From: Arenimonas sp.
Lineage (GTDB): Bacteria; Pseudomonadota; Gammaproteobacteria; Xanthomonadales; Xanthomonadaceae
Length of the DNA: 57,551 bases
Reading direction: 5' to 3'
Assembly (NCBI GenBank): GCA_026398695.1
Contig: JAPLSJ010000099.1
Location: forward strand, 1-57,551
Position numbers and translations under genes: made by a program. Within the stretch, counting starts at the first letter, position 1. Each line of letters opens with the position of its first letter. The notes under the pieces were generated by a model. It was not told the origin of the DNA. It ran no database searches and saw only the letters and a program-made list of their open reading frames with translations. Below are positions 9,207 to 17,093 of this stretch, one piece after another.

Positions 9207-11669
9207 TTGACCATGGATCGGTTGCCGCTTTCGCGCTGGCGCCTTGCGGCCGGCGCCCTTGCCACCGCGCTGTTGATCGGCCTGTACGCCCGCGGCGGTG
9301 CCGCGTGGATGCTGGGCGCGGTGATGCTGGTGCCCTGGCTGCTGGCGCTGGGTGCCACGCGCACGCTCACCGGGACGCTCGCCAGCGCGCTGCTGCTGTG
9401 CGTGGCCTTCGTGGCGACCACCTTCCATTGGTTCGGTGCCGCCATCGGTGGCTTCACCGGCATCGGCGCAGTGCCGGGCACCGCGCTGCTGCTGGTGCTG
9501 GCGCCGGTGATGCAGCCGCAGGTGCTGGCGTTCGCGCTGGCGCGGCACCTGGCCGGGCGGCGCCACGGCCCGCTGCTGCGCGCGCTGGCCGGCGCCAGCG
9601 CCTGGGTGGCGTGCGAGGCGCTGGTGCCCAAGCTGCTGGGCGACACGCTGGGGCACGGGCTGTTCCCGTCGGCGCTGCTGCGGCAGGCGGCGGACCTGGG
9701 CGGTGCGGCGGGGCTTACGTTCCTCCTGATACTGGTGAATGAAGGCATCGCGCTGGCCATTGCGCGACGCGGCCGCGGCCTGCGCGCCATGCGGCTGCCG
9801 CTGGCCGGCGCCATCGCGATAGTTCTGGCCATGGCCGGCTACGGCGCCATGCGCCTGCCCGGGCTGCTGGCGCCGCCGCCGGCCGACGCGCCCAGGCTGC
9901 GCGTGGCGATGGTGCAAGCCAGCATCACCGACTACGAGCGCCTGCGGCAGGAGATCGGCGCCTACGGCGTGGTGCGAAAAGTGCTCGACACCCACTACGC
10001 CCTTTCGCAGTCGGCCGTGCGCGACCACGGCGCCGACGTGCTGCTGTGGTCGGAAACCGTCTACCCGACGACGTTCGGGCAGGCGCGCAGCGAGGACGGC
10101 GCGGCGCTCGATGCCGAGATCCAGGGCTTCGTCGAAGCGATGGGCGTGCCGCTGGTGTTCGGCACCTACGACATCGACGGCATCGGTGAATACAACGCCG
10201 CCGCGTTCGTCGAGCCGCGCACCGGCCTGATGGGTTTCTACCGCAAGACCTACCCCTTCCCGCTCACCGAACACGTGCCGGCCTGGCTGGACGGCCCGGG
10301 GCTGCGGCGCCTGCTGCCGTGGACCGGCGGCTGGCAGGCGGGCTCGGGCGCGCGCGTGCTGCCGCTGCGCGCCGCCGACGGCCGCGAAGTGAACGTGCTG
10401 CCGCTGATCTGCCTGGACGACGTGCACACCGGCCTGGCCATCGACGGCGCGCGGCTGGGCGCGCAGGCGATCCTGGGCATGTCGAACGATTCGTGGTTCA
10501 CCGATTACCCCGTGGGCGCGCGGCTGCACCTGGCGGTGGCGGCGTTCCGCAGCATCGAAACCCGGCTGCCGCAGGTGCGCGTCACCACCAATGGCCTGAG
10601 CGCGGTCATCGACGCCACCGGCGAAGTGCTGGCCAGCACCGACATCGGCGTGCAGGCGGTGCTGACCGCGGAACTGTCCGCTTACGATCCGGCGCCCACG
10701 CTGATGGTGCGCTGGGGTGACTGGGTGGGCCGGGCGGGGCTGGTCTTCCTGCTGGCGCTGGCGGCAACGGCGATTTGGCACCGGCTGCGGGTCGGCGCTC
10801 GCGCCGCCGATGGCGCGACCTTCGCCGCCGACGCCGCGCTGCTGTCGCCCGCGTGGCGCGTGGCCGCGGGCGCGCTGCGCCTGTGCGCCGTCGCCGGCCT
10901 GGCCTGGCTGGCGCTGGACATGCTGCTGCGCATCGGGATGCAGGTGCAGTCGCTGTCGCAGCTCAAGCTGTTCGGATTGGCGGTGGTGCTGCCGGCGCTG
11001 GCTGCATGGGCCATCGAGCGCGGGTTCGCGGCGAAGCTGCGGATCGAAGCGGGTGCGCTGGTGCTGGACCAGCGCGGCCAGCGCATCGAGATCCCGCTGG
11101 CGTCCATCGCTGCGCTGCACCCGTGGCGCCTGCCGCTGCCTCGCGCCGGCGTGCAACTGCAGCTGGCCTCGGGCCAGCGCTGGTCACGGGGCCTGGTGCT
11201 GGCCGATCCGCTGGCGCTGCAGCGCGCGCTGGCCGATGCCGGCTCGCCGGCACGCATCGACGGCGGGCTGTCCATGCGCCTGGCGAACCTGGCGCAGGTG
11301 CGCGCAGCCACGACCCACCGCTGGCTGGACCACGGCGGCGTGAAGTTCGCGCTGTTCCCGCTGCTACCGGCGGCCGTGGCGTTCCGCCTGCACCAGGTGA
11401 TCGCCTTCGGCGGGCCGTTCGGCGAGTACTACACCTACGGCCTGAAGGCCTGGCTCACCGGCGCGCTGATCTGGTGGGCGTCGTGGTCGCTGGGGCTGAT
11501 GCTGTTCGCGGCGGCGCTGCGGGTATTCATCGAAGCCGCGACGCTGCTGGCGCTGCCGCTGTCCCCCGCCAGGGCGACGACGTCACGCGACGCGATGCTG
11601 TGGCTGGCCCGCGCCGCGTTCTACCTCGGCGTGCCGGCGTGGCTGGCATTCCGGCTGCTGTCGGGCTGA
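9207..11669 (+). CDS. Apolipoprotein N-acyltransferase-like protein with long C-terminal membrane extension
   Basis: The first 525 or so residues resemble Lnt: several membrane helices followed by a periplasmic nitrilase domain. The Glu-Lys-Cys triad is visible in LLWSETVYPT (E), FYRKTYPFPLTE (K) and LICLDDVH (C). Lnt adds the third acyl chain to lipoproteins. Unlike Lnt (about 500-540 residues), this 820-residue protein continues for nearly 300 residues with about five further membrane segments and a small soluble insert near 610-690 (ALVLDQRGQRIEIPL) that looks like a bacterial PH-type fold. TTG at 9207 fits the ACGGAG ribosome site at 9192-9197; ATG at 9213 is the alternative. Whether it is the housekeeping Lnt or a specialised paralogue cannot be told here. 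Confidence 0.75.
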   Translation: MTMDRLPLSRWRLAAGALATALLIGLYARGGAAWMLGAVMLVPWLLALGATRTLTGTLASALLLCVAFVATTFHWFGAAIGGFTGIGAVPGTALLLVLAPVMQPQVLAFALARHLAGRRHGPLLRALAGASAWVACEALVPKLLGDTLGHGLFPSALLRQAADLGGAAGLTFLLILVNEGIALAIARRGRGLRAMRLPLAGAIAIVLAMAGYGAMRLPGLLAPPPADAPRLRVAMVQASITDYERLRQEIGAYGVVRKVLDTHYALSQSAVRDHGADVLLWSETVYPTTFGQARSEDGAALDAEIQGFVEAMGVPLVFGTYDIDGIGEYNAAAFVEPRTGLMGFYRKTYPFPLTEHVPAWLDGPGLRRLLPWTGGWQAGSGARVLPLRAADGREVNVLPLICLDDVHTGLAIDGARLGAQAILGMSNDSWFTDYPVGARLHLAVAAFRSIETRLPQVRVTTNGLSAVIDATGEVLASTDIGVQAVLTAELSAYDPAPTLMVRWGDWVGRAGLVFLLALAATAIWHRLRVGARAADGATFAADAALLSPAWRVAAGALRLCAVAGLAWLALDMLLRIGMQVQSLSQLKLFGLAVVLPALAAWAIERGFAAKLRIEAGALVLDQRGQRIEIPLASIAALHPWRLPLPRAGVQLQLASGQRWSRGLVLADPLALQRALADAGSPARIDGGLSMRLANLAQVRAATTHRWLDHGGVKFALFPLLPAAVAFRLHQVIAFGGPFGEYYTYGLKAWLTGALIWWASWSLGLMLFAAALRVFIEAATLLALPLSPARATTSRDAMLWLARAAFYLGVPAWLAFRLLSG

Positions 11670-11771
11670 GGGGCAGGGGTCGCCAACGCCTGGGGCCGGC
11701 GATATCCGCTGCGCGACGGCAGGAACGGATACGCTTCACAGGCCCCGCCAGACGCCCCACGGATCGACCGC

Positions 11772-12485
11772 ATGCGCGAGTCACAGCCCGCTGACAAGAA
11801 GAAGTCCTGGGCACGCCATTTCCTGGGCCTGCTGCAGGAAAGCTATCCCGACTACACCCTCAACACCCGCGCCCGCGGTACGCGGGCCGAGTGCCTGCGG
11901 CAGGCGGACGACGGGTTGTTCCACTCGCAGAACACGATCTGCCGGCGTGGCAGGTATAGCCACGGCTTCGCCGTGCTGCTGTCGCCCGAGTTCACCAAGG
12001 GGCCGTTCCTGACCAATCCGTTCCAGGCTGGCGGGCGGTTCGACTCCAACTACAGCGTCTCCCATGCTTTCTTCCGTGACCTGGTCGTGTCGCGGGGTGA
12101 CGACTCGCTGCCGCGCGCTCCGCATTGCAGCCATAGCTGGCGCATCGGCACTGATGACATCGTGCGCAAGTGCACGTCCGCCGCCGAGGAGCATCTCCCG
12201 GCGCTCTACCGCAGCTGGTTCCGCGCGGCTGCGCCGGAGTTGCTTGCGCTGCTGGAAACCACCGCCGCGTTGGCGCCCGGGCTGGCACAGATGTCCGGCC
12301 TTGCCGCCCCGCGTTTCCTGGACGTCTCGCTGCTCGACCTCGCCAGTCGCCGCTCCGCCTGGCACGACCAGCCCAAGGCAACGCGCTACGCTTCGCTGGT
12401 GCACAGCAAGCCCGAACTGTTCGCCGCCCAGCTGCCGCACCTGGACGCCATGGCGTCCAGGCTCGACGCTCTCCTGCGGGCCTGA
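11772..12485 (+). CDS. Hypothetical protein
   Basis: This 237-residue soluble protein is not recognised. It has a Lys-rich start (ADKKKSWARHF), a central region with a short beta-like pattern (SHGFAVLLSPEF), and a helical C-terminus ending in LDALLRA. No signal peptide or membrane segment is present. Codon use is less extreme in GC than the neighbours by eye. The frame, the close downstream genes and the moderate start context support it as real. The size and orphan character would suit an immunity or DUF4304-like protein, but that is only a guess. Confidence 0.6.
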   Translation: MRESQPADKKKSWARHFLGLLQESYPDYTLNTRARGTRAECLRQADDGLFHSQNTICRRGRYSHGFAVLLSPEFTKGPFLTNPFQAGGRFDSNYSVSHAFFRDLVVSRGDDSLPRAPHCSHSWRIGTDDIVRKCTSAAEEHLPALYRSWFRAAAPELLALLETTAALAPGLAQMSGLAAPRFLDVSLLDLASRRSAWHDQPKATRYASLVHSKPELFAAQLPHLDAMASRLDALLRA

Positions 12486-12520
12486 GCCGGATACACCACA
12501 AGGAATTTGGGCAGATCCCC

Positions 12521-13000
12521 ATGGACTTCCATCTTGACCTCACCACCAGTTGGACCGTGAAGTTCGCCGCCGCGACCGCCGGCGGCTGGACTTTCGACCG
12601 GGCGAAGGGCGTGTGCTGGCTCGACGTCAACCGCATCGAGCAACTCATCCGGCGGGATCTCGCGGCCACGAACGTGGGTGGCGCGGTGGGCACCTACCGG
12701 TTCGGCCTTGATATCACCGACGCGCCGGCCGGCTTCGATGCCGACGAACTGCGTGATTACGTCAGCCATCGCCGCTCGATCAAGACGCTGATCTCCGTGG
12801 GCCAGCTGCCTTGGCCCGAGATCCGCCACCTCGACGCCAAAGCCCAGTTCACGATGTTCCAGGCCTGCGCGCTGGGCGCCGTTGAGCGCGTCGTCGCGAT
12901 GAAGCGGCGCCCGCGCGATTTCGACGCCGCTGCCTTCCGGAGGGCGGTGAGCGAAAGCGTGCTGGGCCTGGCGTGCGAACATTGCACCGTGCCTGCCTAG
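12521..13000 (+). CDS. Hypothetical protein
   Basis: This 159-residue soluble protein is not recognised. It starts with MDFHLDLTTSWTVKF at an ATG 36 nt past the previous stop, with AAGGA at 12500-12504, a rather long spacing. Visible segments are a Trp/Asp stretch (GGWTFDRAKGVCWLDV), a probable beta segment (TYRFGLDI) and a helical C-terminal half. It ends with a Cys-rich tail (LACEHCTVP). It lies between two other unrecognised genes in the same direction and is probably in one operon with them. Confidence 0.6.
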   Translation: MDFHLDLTTSWTVKFAAATAGGWTFDRAKGVCWLDVNRIEQLIRRDLAATNVGGAVGTYRFGLDITDAPAGFDADELRDYVSHRRSIKTLISVGQLPWPEIRHLDAKAQFTMFQACALGAVERVVAMKRRPRDFDAAAFRRAVSESVLGLACEHCTVPA

Positions 13001-13028
13001 CGGCCCGTCTTCCGGAGAAGCCACCGAC

Positions 13029-13358
13029 ATGACCACGATCAATGGCCCGCTGGAAATCGTCGTCCGGCTGGACCCGGCCACGGGCGAACTGGAAACAAGG
13101 TTCGAATCGCCCGAGTGTTCGCTGCTGACGCCCGGCATGCTGTGGTGGGAAAGAGATACCCGCCATTACGTGGTCTACCAGCCCGAAGACTTCCACGACA
13201 TCCGCCTCAAGCAGCGGCTGGACACCGGCAACATGCTTTCCCCGCGGGATCCCCACGTGAGGCTGGTGCACGTGGGCGCGGTGTACGGCCCCGGACCCTG
13301 CCCACCCGGCTGGATCGAGCTGTCGCGCGGCAGGGCGGGGACGACGCCCCCGGGCTGA
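13029..13358 (+). CDS. Hypothetical protein
   Basis: This 109-residue protein is not recognised. It begins MTTINGPLEIVVRLDP, with a ribosome site (GGAGAAG) 10 nt upstream, and is predicted mostly beta with a WWERDTRHYVVYQ segment and a Pro-rich end. It follows the previous gene by 28 nt. Together with the two genes before it, this forms a small unassigned cluster placed between an acyltransferase-like gene and a large metabolic gene that has its own promoter. Confidence 0.6.
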   Translation: MTTINGPLEIVVRLDPATGELETRFESPECSLLTPGMLWWERDTRHYVVYQPEDFHDIRLKQRLDTGNMLSPRDPHVRLVHVGAVYGPGPCPPGWIELSRGRAGTTPPG

Positions 13359-13422
13359 CCCTTGGCAATGGCCGCGGGACGGCTTCACACACCGGCCTCC
13401 CGGCGGGGGGCGGCGGGCCGGG

Positions 13423-13428
13423 TATAAT
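13423..13428 (+). promoter_or_regulatory. Consensus -10 box TATAAT before the oxidoreductase
   Basis: A perfect TATAAT lies 34 nt before the ATG at 13463, in a very GC-rich gap, so it stands out. No good TTGACA-like -35 is found at the expected distance. This suggests the large oxidoreductase gene is transcribed separately from the small genes before it. Confidence 0.55.
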
Positions 13429-13462
13429 TCCGAGTCTTTGCTCCAGGCCCCGGAAACCGCCC

Positions 13463-16400
13463 ATGTCCGTCCCCACCCTGCCCGCCTCCCCCGCGCTCGA
13501 CCGCGAGTACGACCTCCAGTCCAAGTACACCCGCGAAGAGGGCCGTATCTACCTCTCCGGCGTGCAGGCACTGGTGCGCCTGCCGCTGATGCAGCAGATG
13601 CGCGACCGCGCCGCCGGGGCAAACACGGCCGGCTTCATCTCCGGCTACCGCGGCTCGCCGCTGGGCGGCTTCGACCTGGAGCTGTGGAAGGCCAAGAAGC
13701 ACCTGGCCGCGTCGGGCATCGAATTCACGCCGGGCCTCAACGAAGACCTCGGCGCGACGATGGTGTGGGGCAGCCAGCAGACCAACCTGTTCCCGGGCGC
13801 CAAGTACGACGGCGTGTTTTCCATGTGGTACGGCAAGGGCCCGGGCGTGGACCGCTGCGGCGACGTGTTCAAGCACGGCAATGCCGCCGGCACCTCGCGC
13901 ATGGGCGGCGTGCTGGCGCTGGCCGCCGACGACCACGCCTGCCGCTCGTCCACGCTGCCGCACGGCTCCGAGGGTGAATTCGAGTCGGCGATGATGCCGG
14001 TGCTCAACCCGGCCGGCGTGCAGGACATCCTGGACATGGGCCTGCTGGGCTGGGCCATGAGCCGCTACACCGGCCGCTGGATCGGCTTCAAGACGATCGC
14101 GGAAACGGTGGAATCGTCGGCGTCGGTGAACGTGAACCCGCACCAGCTCGACATCATCCTGCCGGGTGATTTCGACATGCCGCAGGGCGGCCTCAACATC
14201 CGCTGGCCGGACCCGCCGCTGAACCAGGAAATGCGCCTGCACCAGTACGCGGTGAAGGCCGCGCAGGCCTTCGCCCGCGCCAACCACATCGACAAGGTGG
14301 TGTTCGATTCGCCCAAGGCGCGCCTGGGCATCGTCACCACCGGCAAGAGCTACCTGGACGTGCTGCAGGCGCTGGAATACCTCGGCATCGACCGCAAGAT
14401 GGCCGAGGACATCGGCATCCGCGTCTACAAGGTCGGCATGACCTGGCCGCTGGAGCCGCTGGGCATCCGCGAGTTCGCGCGCGGCCTGCAGGACATCATC
14501 GTGGTCGAGGAGAAGCGCAGCTTCATCGAACGCCAGATGAAGGAATACATGTACAACTGGGAGCATCGCCCCAGCATCATCGGCAAGTACGATGAACTCG
14601 AGAACTGGGTGCTTCCGAGCACCAACGAGCTGACCCCGGCCACCATCGCCGGCGTCATCGGCCGCCGTATCCAGAAGTTCCACGACACCGAGCACATCCG
14701 CGGCGTGCTGCAGTGGATGCACGACAAGGAAAGCGAGCTGGCCCAGCCGCGCGCCAACTTCCCGCGCGTGCCGCACTACTGCGCCGGCTGCCCGCACAAC
14801 TCGTCCACCGTGGTGCCCGAGGGCTCGCGCGCGCTCGGCGGCATCGGCTGCCACTACATGGTCACGTGGATGGACCGCAAGACCGACACCTTCACCCACA
14901 TGGGCGGCGAAGGCGTCACCTGGTCGGGCCAGGCGCCGTTCACCGATGAAAAGCACGTCTTCCAGAACCTCGGCGACGGCACCTATTTCCACTCCGGCTC
15001 GCTGGCCATCCGCCAGTCGATCGCGGCCAAGGTGAACATCACCTACAAGATCCTTTACAACGACGCCGTGGCCATGACCGGCGGCCAGCCGGTGGACGGC
15101 ACGCTCACCGTGCCCGACATCGCGCACCAGGTGCGCAGCGAAGGCGTGAAGACCATCGTGGTGCTTTCCGACGACATCGAGAAGTGGAGCGACAAGTCCA
15201 TCTTCCCGTCGGGCGTGGAGTTCTTCGACCGCAACGAGCTCGACAGCCAGCAGAAGCGCCTGCGCGAAGTGCCGGGCACCACCGTCATCATCTTCGACCA
15301 GACCTGCGCGGCCGAGAAGCGCCGCCGCCGCAAGCGCGGCAAGGCCGTCGACCCCGCCAAGCGCATCGCCATCAACTCGCTGGTCTGCGAAGGCTGCGGC
15401 GACTGCGGCGTGAAGTCGAACTGCGTGGCCGTGCTGCCCAAGGAAACCGAGTTCGGCCGCAAGCGCGAGATCGACCAGAGCAACTGCAACAAGGACTTCA
15501 GCTGCGTGAAGGGCTTCTGCCCGAGCTTCGTCACCATCAAGGGCGGCGGGCTGCGCAAGCGCAAGGGCGTGGGCAACGCCGATCGCCTGGCCAACCTGCC
15601 GGCGCCGGAAATCCGCACCACCCTGGACCAGCCCTGGAACATCCTGATCACGGGCGTGGGCGGCACCGGCGTGGTGACCATCGGCGCGCTGCTGGGCATG
15701 GCCGCGCACCTGGAGAACCGCGGCGCCAGCGTGCTCGACCAGACCGGCCTGGCCCAGAAGGGCGGCGCCGTCACCACCCACGTGCGCATCGCGCGCACGC
15801 CGGCCGACATCCACGCGGTGCGCATCGCCGCCGGCGAAGCCGACCTGGTGCTGGGCTGCGACATGGTGGTGGTGAACGACTACTGGGCGCTGTCCAAGAT
15901 CCGCGCCGACCGCACCGAAGTGGTGATCAACGACTACCAGGCCATGCCGGGCCCGTTCACCCGCATGCCGGACATGCAGTTCCCGGCCGAAGGCATCGTC
16001 GACGCCATCCGCACCGCCATGGGCGGCCGCGAGCCGCTGCAGATCGCCGCCACCGAAATCGCCACGGCGCTGATGGGCGACGCCATCGCCACCAACCTGT
16101 TCATGCTGGGCGTGGCCTGGCAGCGCGGCCTGGTGCCGATCAGCTTCGAAGCCCTGGTGCGCGCGATCGAACTCAACGGCGCCGCGATCGAGATGAACAA
16201 GACCGCGTTCGCGTGGGGCCGCCTGGCCGCCATCGACCCGCAGGCCGTGCTGGAAGCCGCCGGCCTGGCCGAACCTGTGGGAGGGACTTCAGTCCCGACG
16301 CTCTCGACGCTCGACGACGAGATGCTGTCCACCACGCTGGACGAAACCATCGAACGCCGCATGGCCTTCCTCACCGACTACCAGGACAAGGCCTACGCCG

Positions 16401-16987
16401 GCCGCTACGTCGCCCTGGTGGACAAGGTGCGCCAGGCCGAGGCGCGCAAGGCGCCGGGCTCCACCGCACTCACCGAGGCCGTGGCCCGCTATTACTTCAA
16501 GCTCATGGCCTACAAGGACGAGTACGAAGTGGCGCGCCTGTACACCTCGGGCGAGTTCATGCAGCGCATCCAGAAGCAGTTCGACGGCGACTACAAGATC
16601 CACTTCAACCTCGCGCCGCCGATGTTCTCCAAGCGCGACGCCGACGGCCACCTGGTGAAGCAGGAGTTCGGGCCGTGGATCTTCACCGCGTTCAAGCTGA
16701 TCAAGCGCCTGAAGTTCCTGCGCGGCGGTGCCTTCGACCTGTTCGGCAAGACCGACGAGCGCCGCATGGAGCGCCAGCTGATCACCGACTACGCGCGCAC
16801 GGTGGAAGAACTGCTGGGCACGCTGGACGGCGGCAACGTCGAGCTGGCCGCGCAGATCGCCGCGGTGCCCGAGCACATCCGCGGCTACGGCCACGTCAAG
16901 GAAGCGCACTTCGCCAAGGCCAAGGCGCAGGAAGCGGAGCTGCTGGCCGCGTGGCGTGCGTCGTCCAAGGGCGTTTCCGCAGCCTGA
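13463..16987 (+). CDS. Indolepyruvate ferredoxin oxidoreductase family protein, fused subunits
   Basis: The 1174-residue protein joins the alpha (thiamine-diphosphate) and gamma parts of a 2-oxoacid:ferredoxin oxidoreductase, which decarboxylates aryl or branched 2-oxoacids to acyl-CoA. The N-terminal region has GYRGSPLGGFD and the pyrimidine-binding domain. A central CAGCPHNSS and GGIGCHYM mark the TPP region near 440-470. An iron-sulfur segment near 640-690 has CEGCGDCGVKSNC and a later CNKDFSC-CP set. The gamma domain starts near 720 with ITGVGGTGVVTIG. A REP-like palindrome is translated near residue 940 (EPVGGTSVPT). The TATAAT box upstream and ATG at 13463 fit the start. The length matches fused family members. 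Confidence 0.92.
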   Translation: MSVPTLPASPALDREYDLQSKYTREEGRIYLSGVQALVRLPLMQQMRDRAAGANTAGFISGYRGSPLGGFDLELWKAKKHLAASGIEFTPGLNEDLGATMVWGSQQTNLFPGAKYDGVFSMWYGKGPGVDRCGDVFKHGNAAGTSRMGGVLALAADDHACRSSTLPHGSEGEFESAMMPVLNPAGVQDILDMGLLGWAMSRYTGRWIGFKTIAETVESSASVNVNPHQLDIILPGDFDMPQGGLNIRWPDPPLNQEMRLHQYAVKAAQAFARANHIDKVVFDSPKARLGIVTTGKSYLDVLQALEYLGIDRKMAEDIGIRVYKVGMTWPLEPLGIREFARGLQDIIVVEEKRSFIERQMKEYMYNWEHRPSIIGKYDELENWVLPSTNELTPATIAGVIGRRIQKFHDTEHIRGVLQWMHDKESELAQPRANFPRVPHYCAGCPHNSSTVVPEGSRALGGIGCHYMVTWMDRKTDTFTHMGGEGVTWSGQAPFTDEKHVFQNLGDGTYFHSGSLAIRQSIAAKVNITYKILYNDAVAMTGGQPVDGTLTVPDIAHQVRSEGVKTIVVLSDDIEKWSDKSIFPSGVEFFDRNELDSQQKRLREVPGTTVIIFDQTCAAEKRRRRKRGKAVDPAKRIAINSLVCEGCGDCGVKSNCVAVLPKETEFGRKREIDQSNCNKDFSCVKGFCPSFVTIKGGGLRKRKGVGNADRLANLPAPEIRTTLDQPWNILITGVGGTGVVTIGALLGMAAHLENRGASVLDQTGLAQKGGAVTTHVRIARTPADIHAVRIAAGEADLVLGCDMVVVNDYWALSKIRADRTEVVINDYQAMPGPFTRMPDMQFPAEGIVDAIRTAMGGREPLQIAATEIATALMGDAIATNLFMLGVAWQRGLVPISFEALVRAIELNGAAIEMNKTAFAWGRLAAIDPQAVLEAAGLAEPVGGTSVPTLSTLDDEMLSTTLDETIERRMAFLTDYQDKAYAGRYVALVDKVRQAEARKAPGSTALTEAVARYYFKLMAYKDEYEVARLYTSGEFMQRIQKQFDGDYKIHFNLAPPMFSKRDADGHLVKQEFGPWIFTAFKLIKRLKFLRGGAFDLFGKTDERRMERQLITDYARTVEELLGTLDGGNVELAAQIAAVPEHIRGYGHVKEAHFAKAKAQEAELLAAWRASSKGVSAA
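16274..16299. repeat. REP-like palindrome inside a coding region
   Basis: The sequence CTGTGGGAGGGACTTCAGTCCC, within 16274-16299, is a GTGGGAG-headed stem (GGGAC-TTCA-GTCCC). This form is characteristic of extragenic REP elements in Pseudomonas and Xanthomonadaceae. Here it is read in frame as VGGTSVPT between the gamma domain and the C-terminal part of the oxidoreductase. No second copy was seen elsewhere in the window. Confidence 0.6.
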
Positions 16988-17093
16988 TGCGGCGCGTTGG
17001 CGCGCACCGGCCCCGGTGCGCGCTTGACGGTTTTCCCTGTCGGGTGGTCTTCTCGGGTTGAACCGGGGCGCGGCCCCTGCAGGGGACCCCGCC

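Noticed and set aside
13385-15814. Large minus-strand frame opposite the oxidoreductase
   Set aside because: Compositionally biased shadow of a clear coding frame, with no recognisable domain or start signal.
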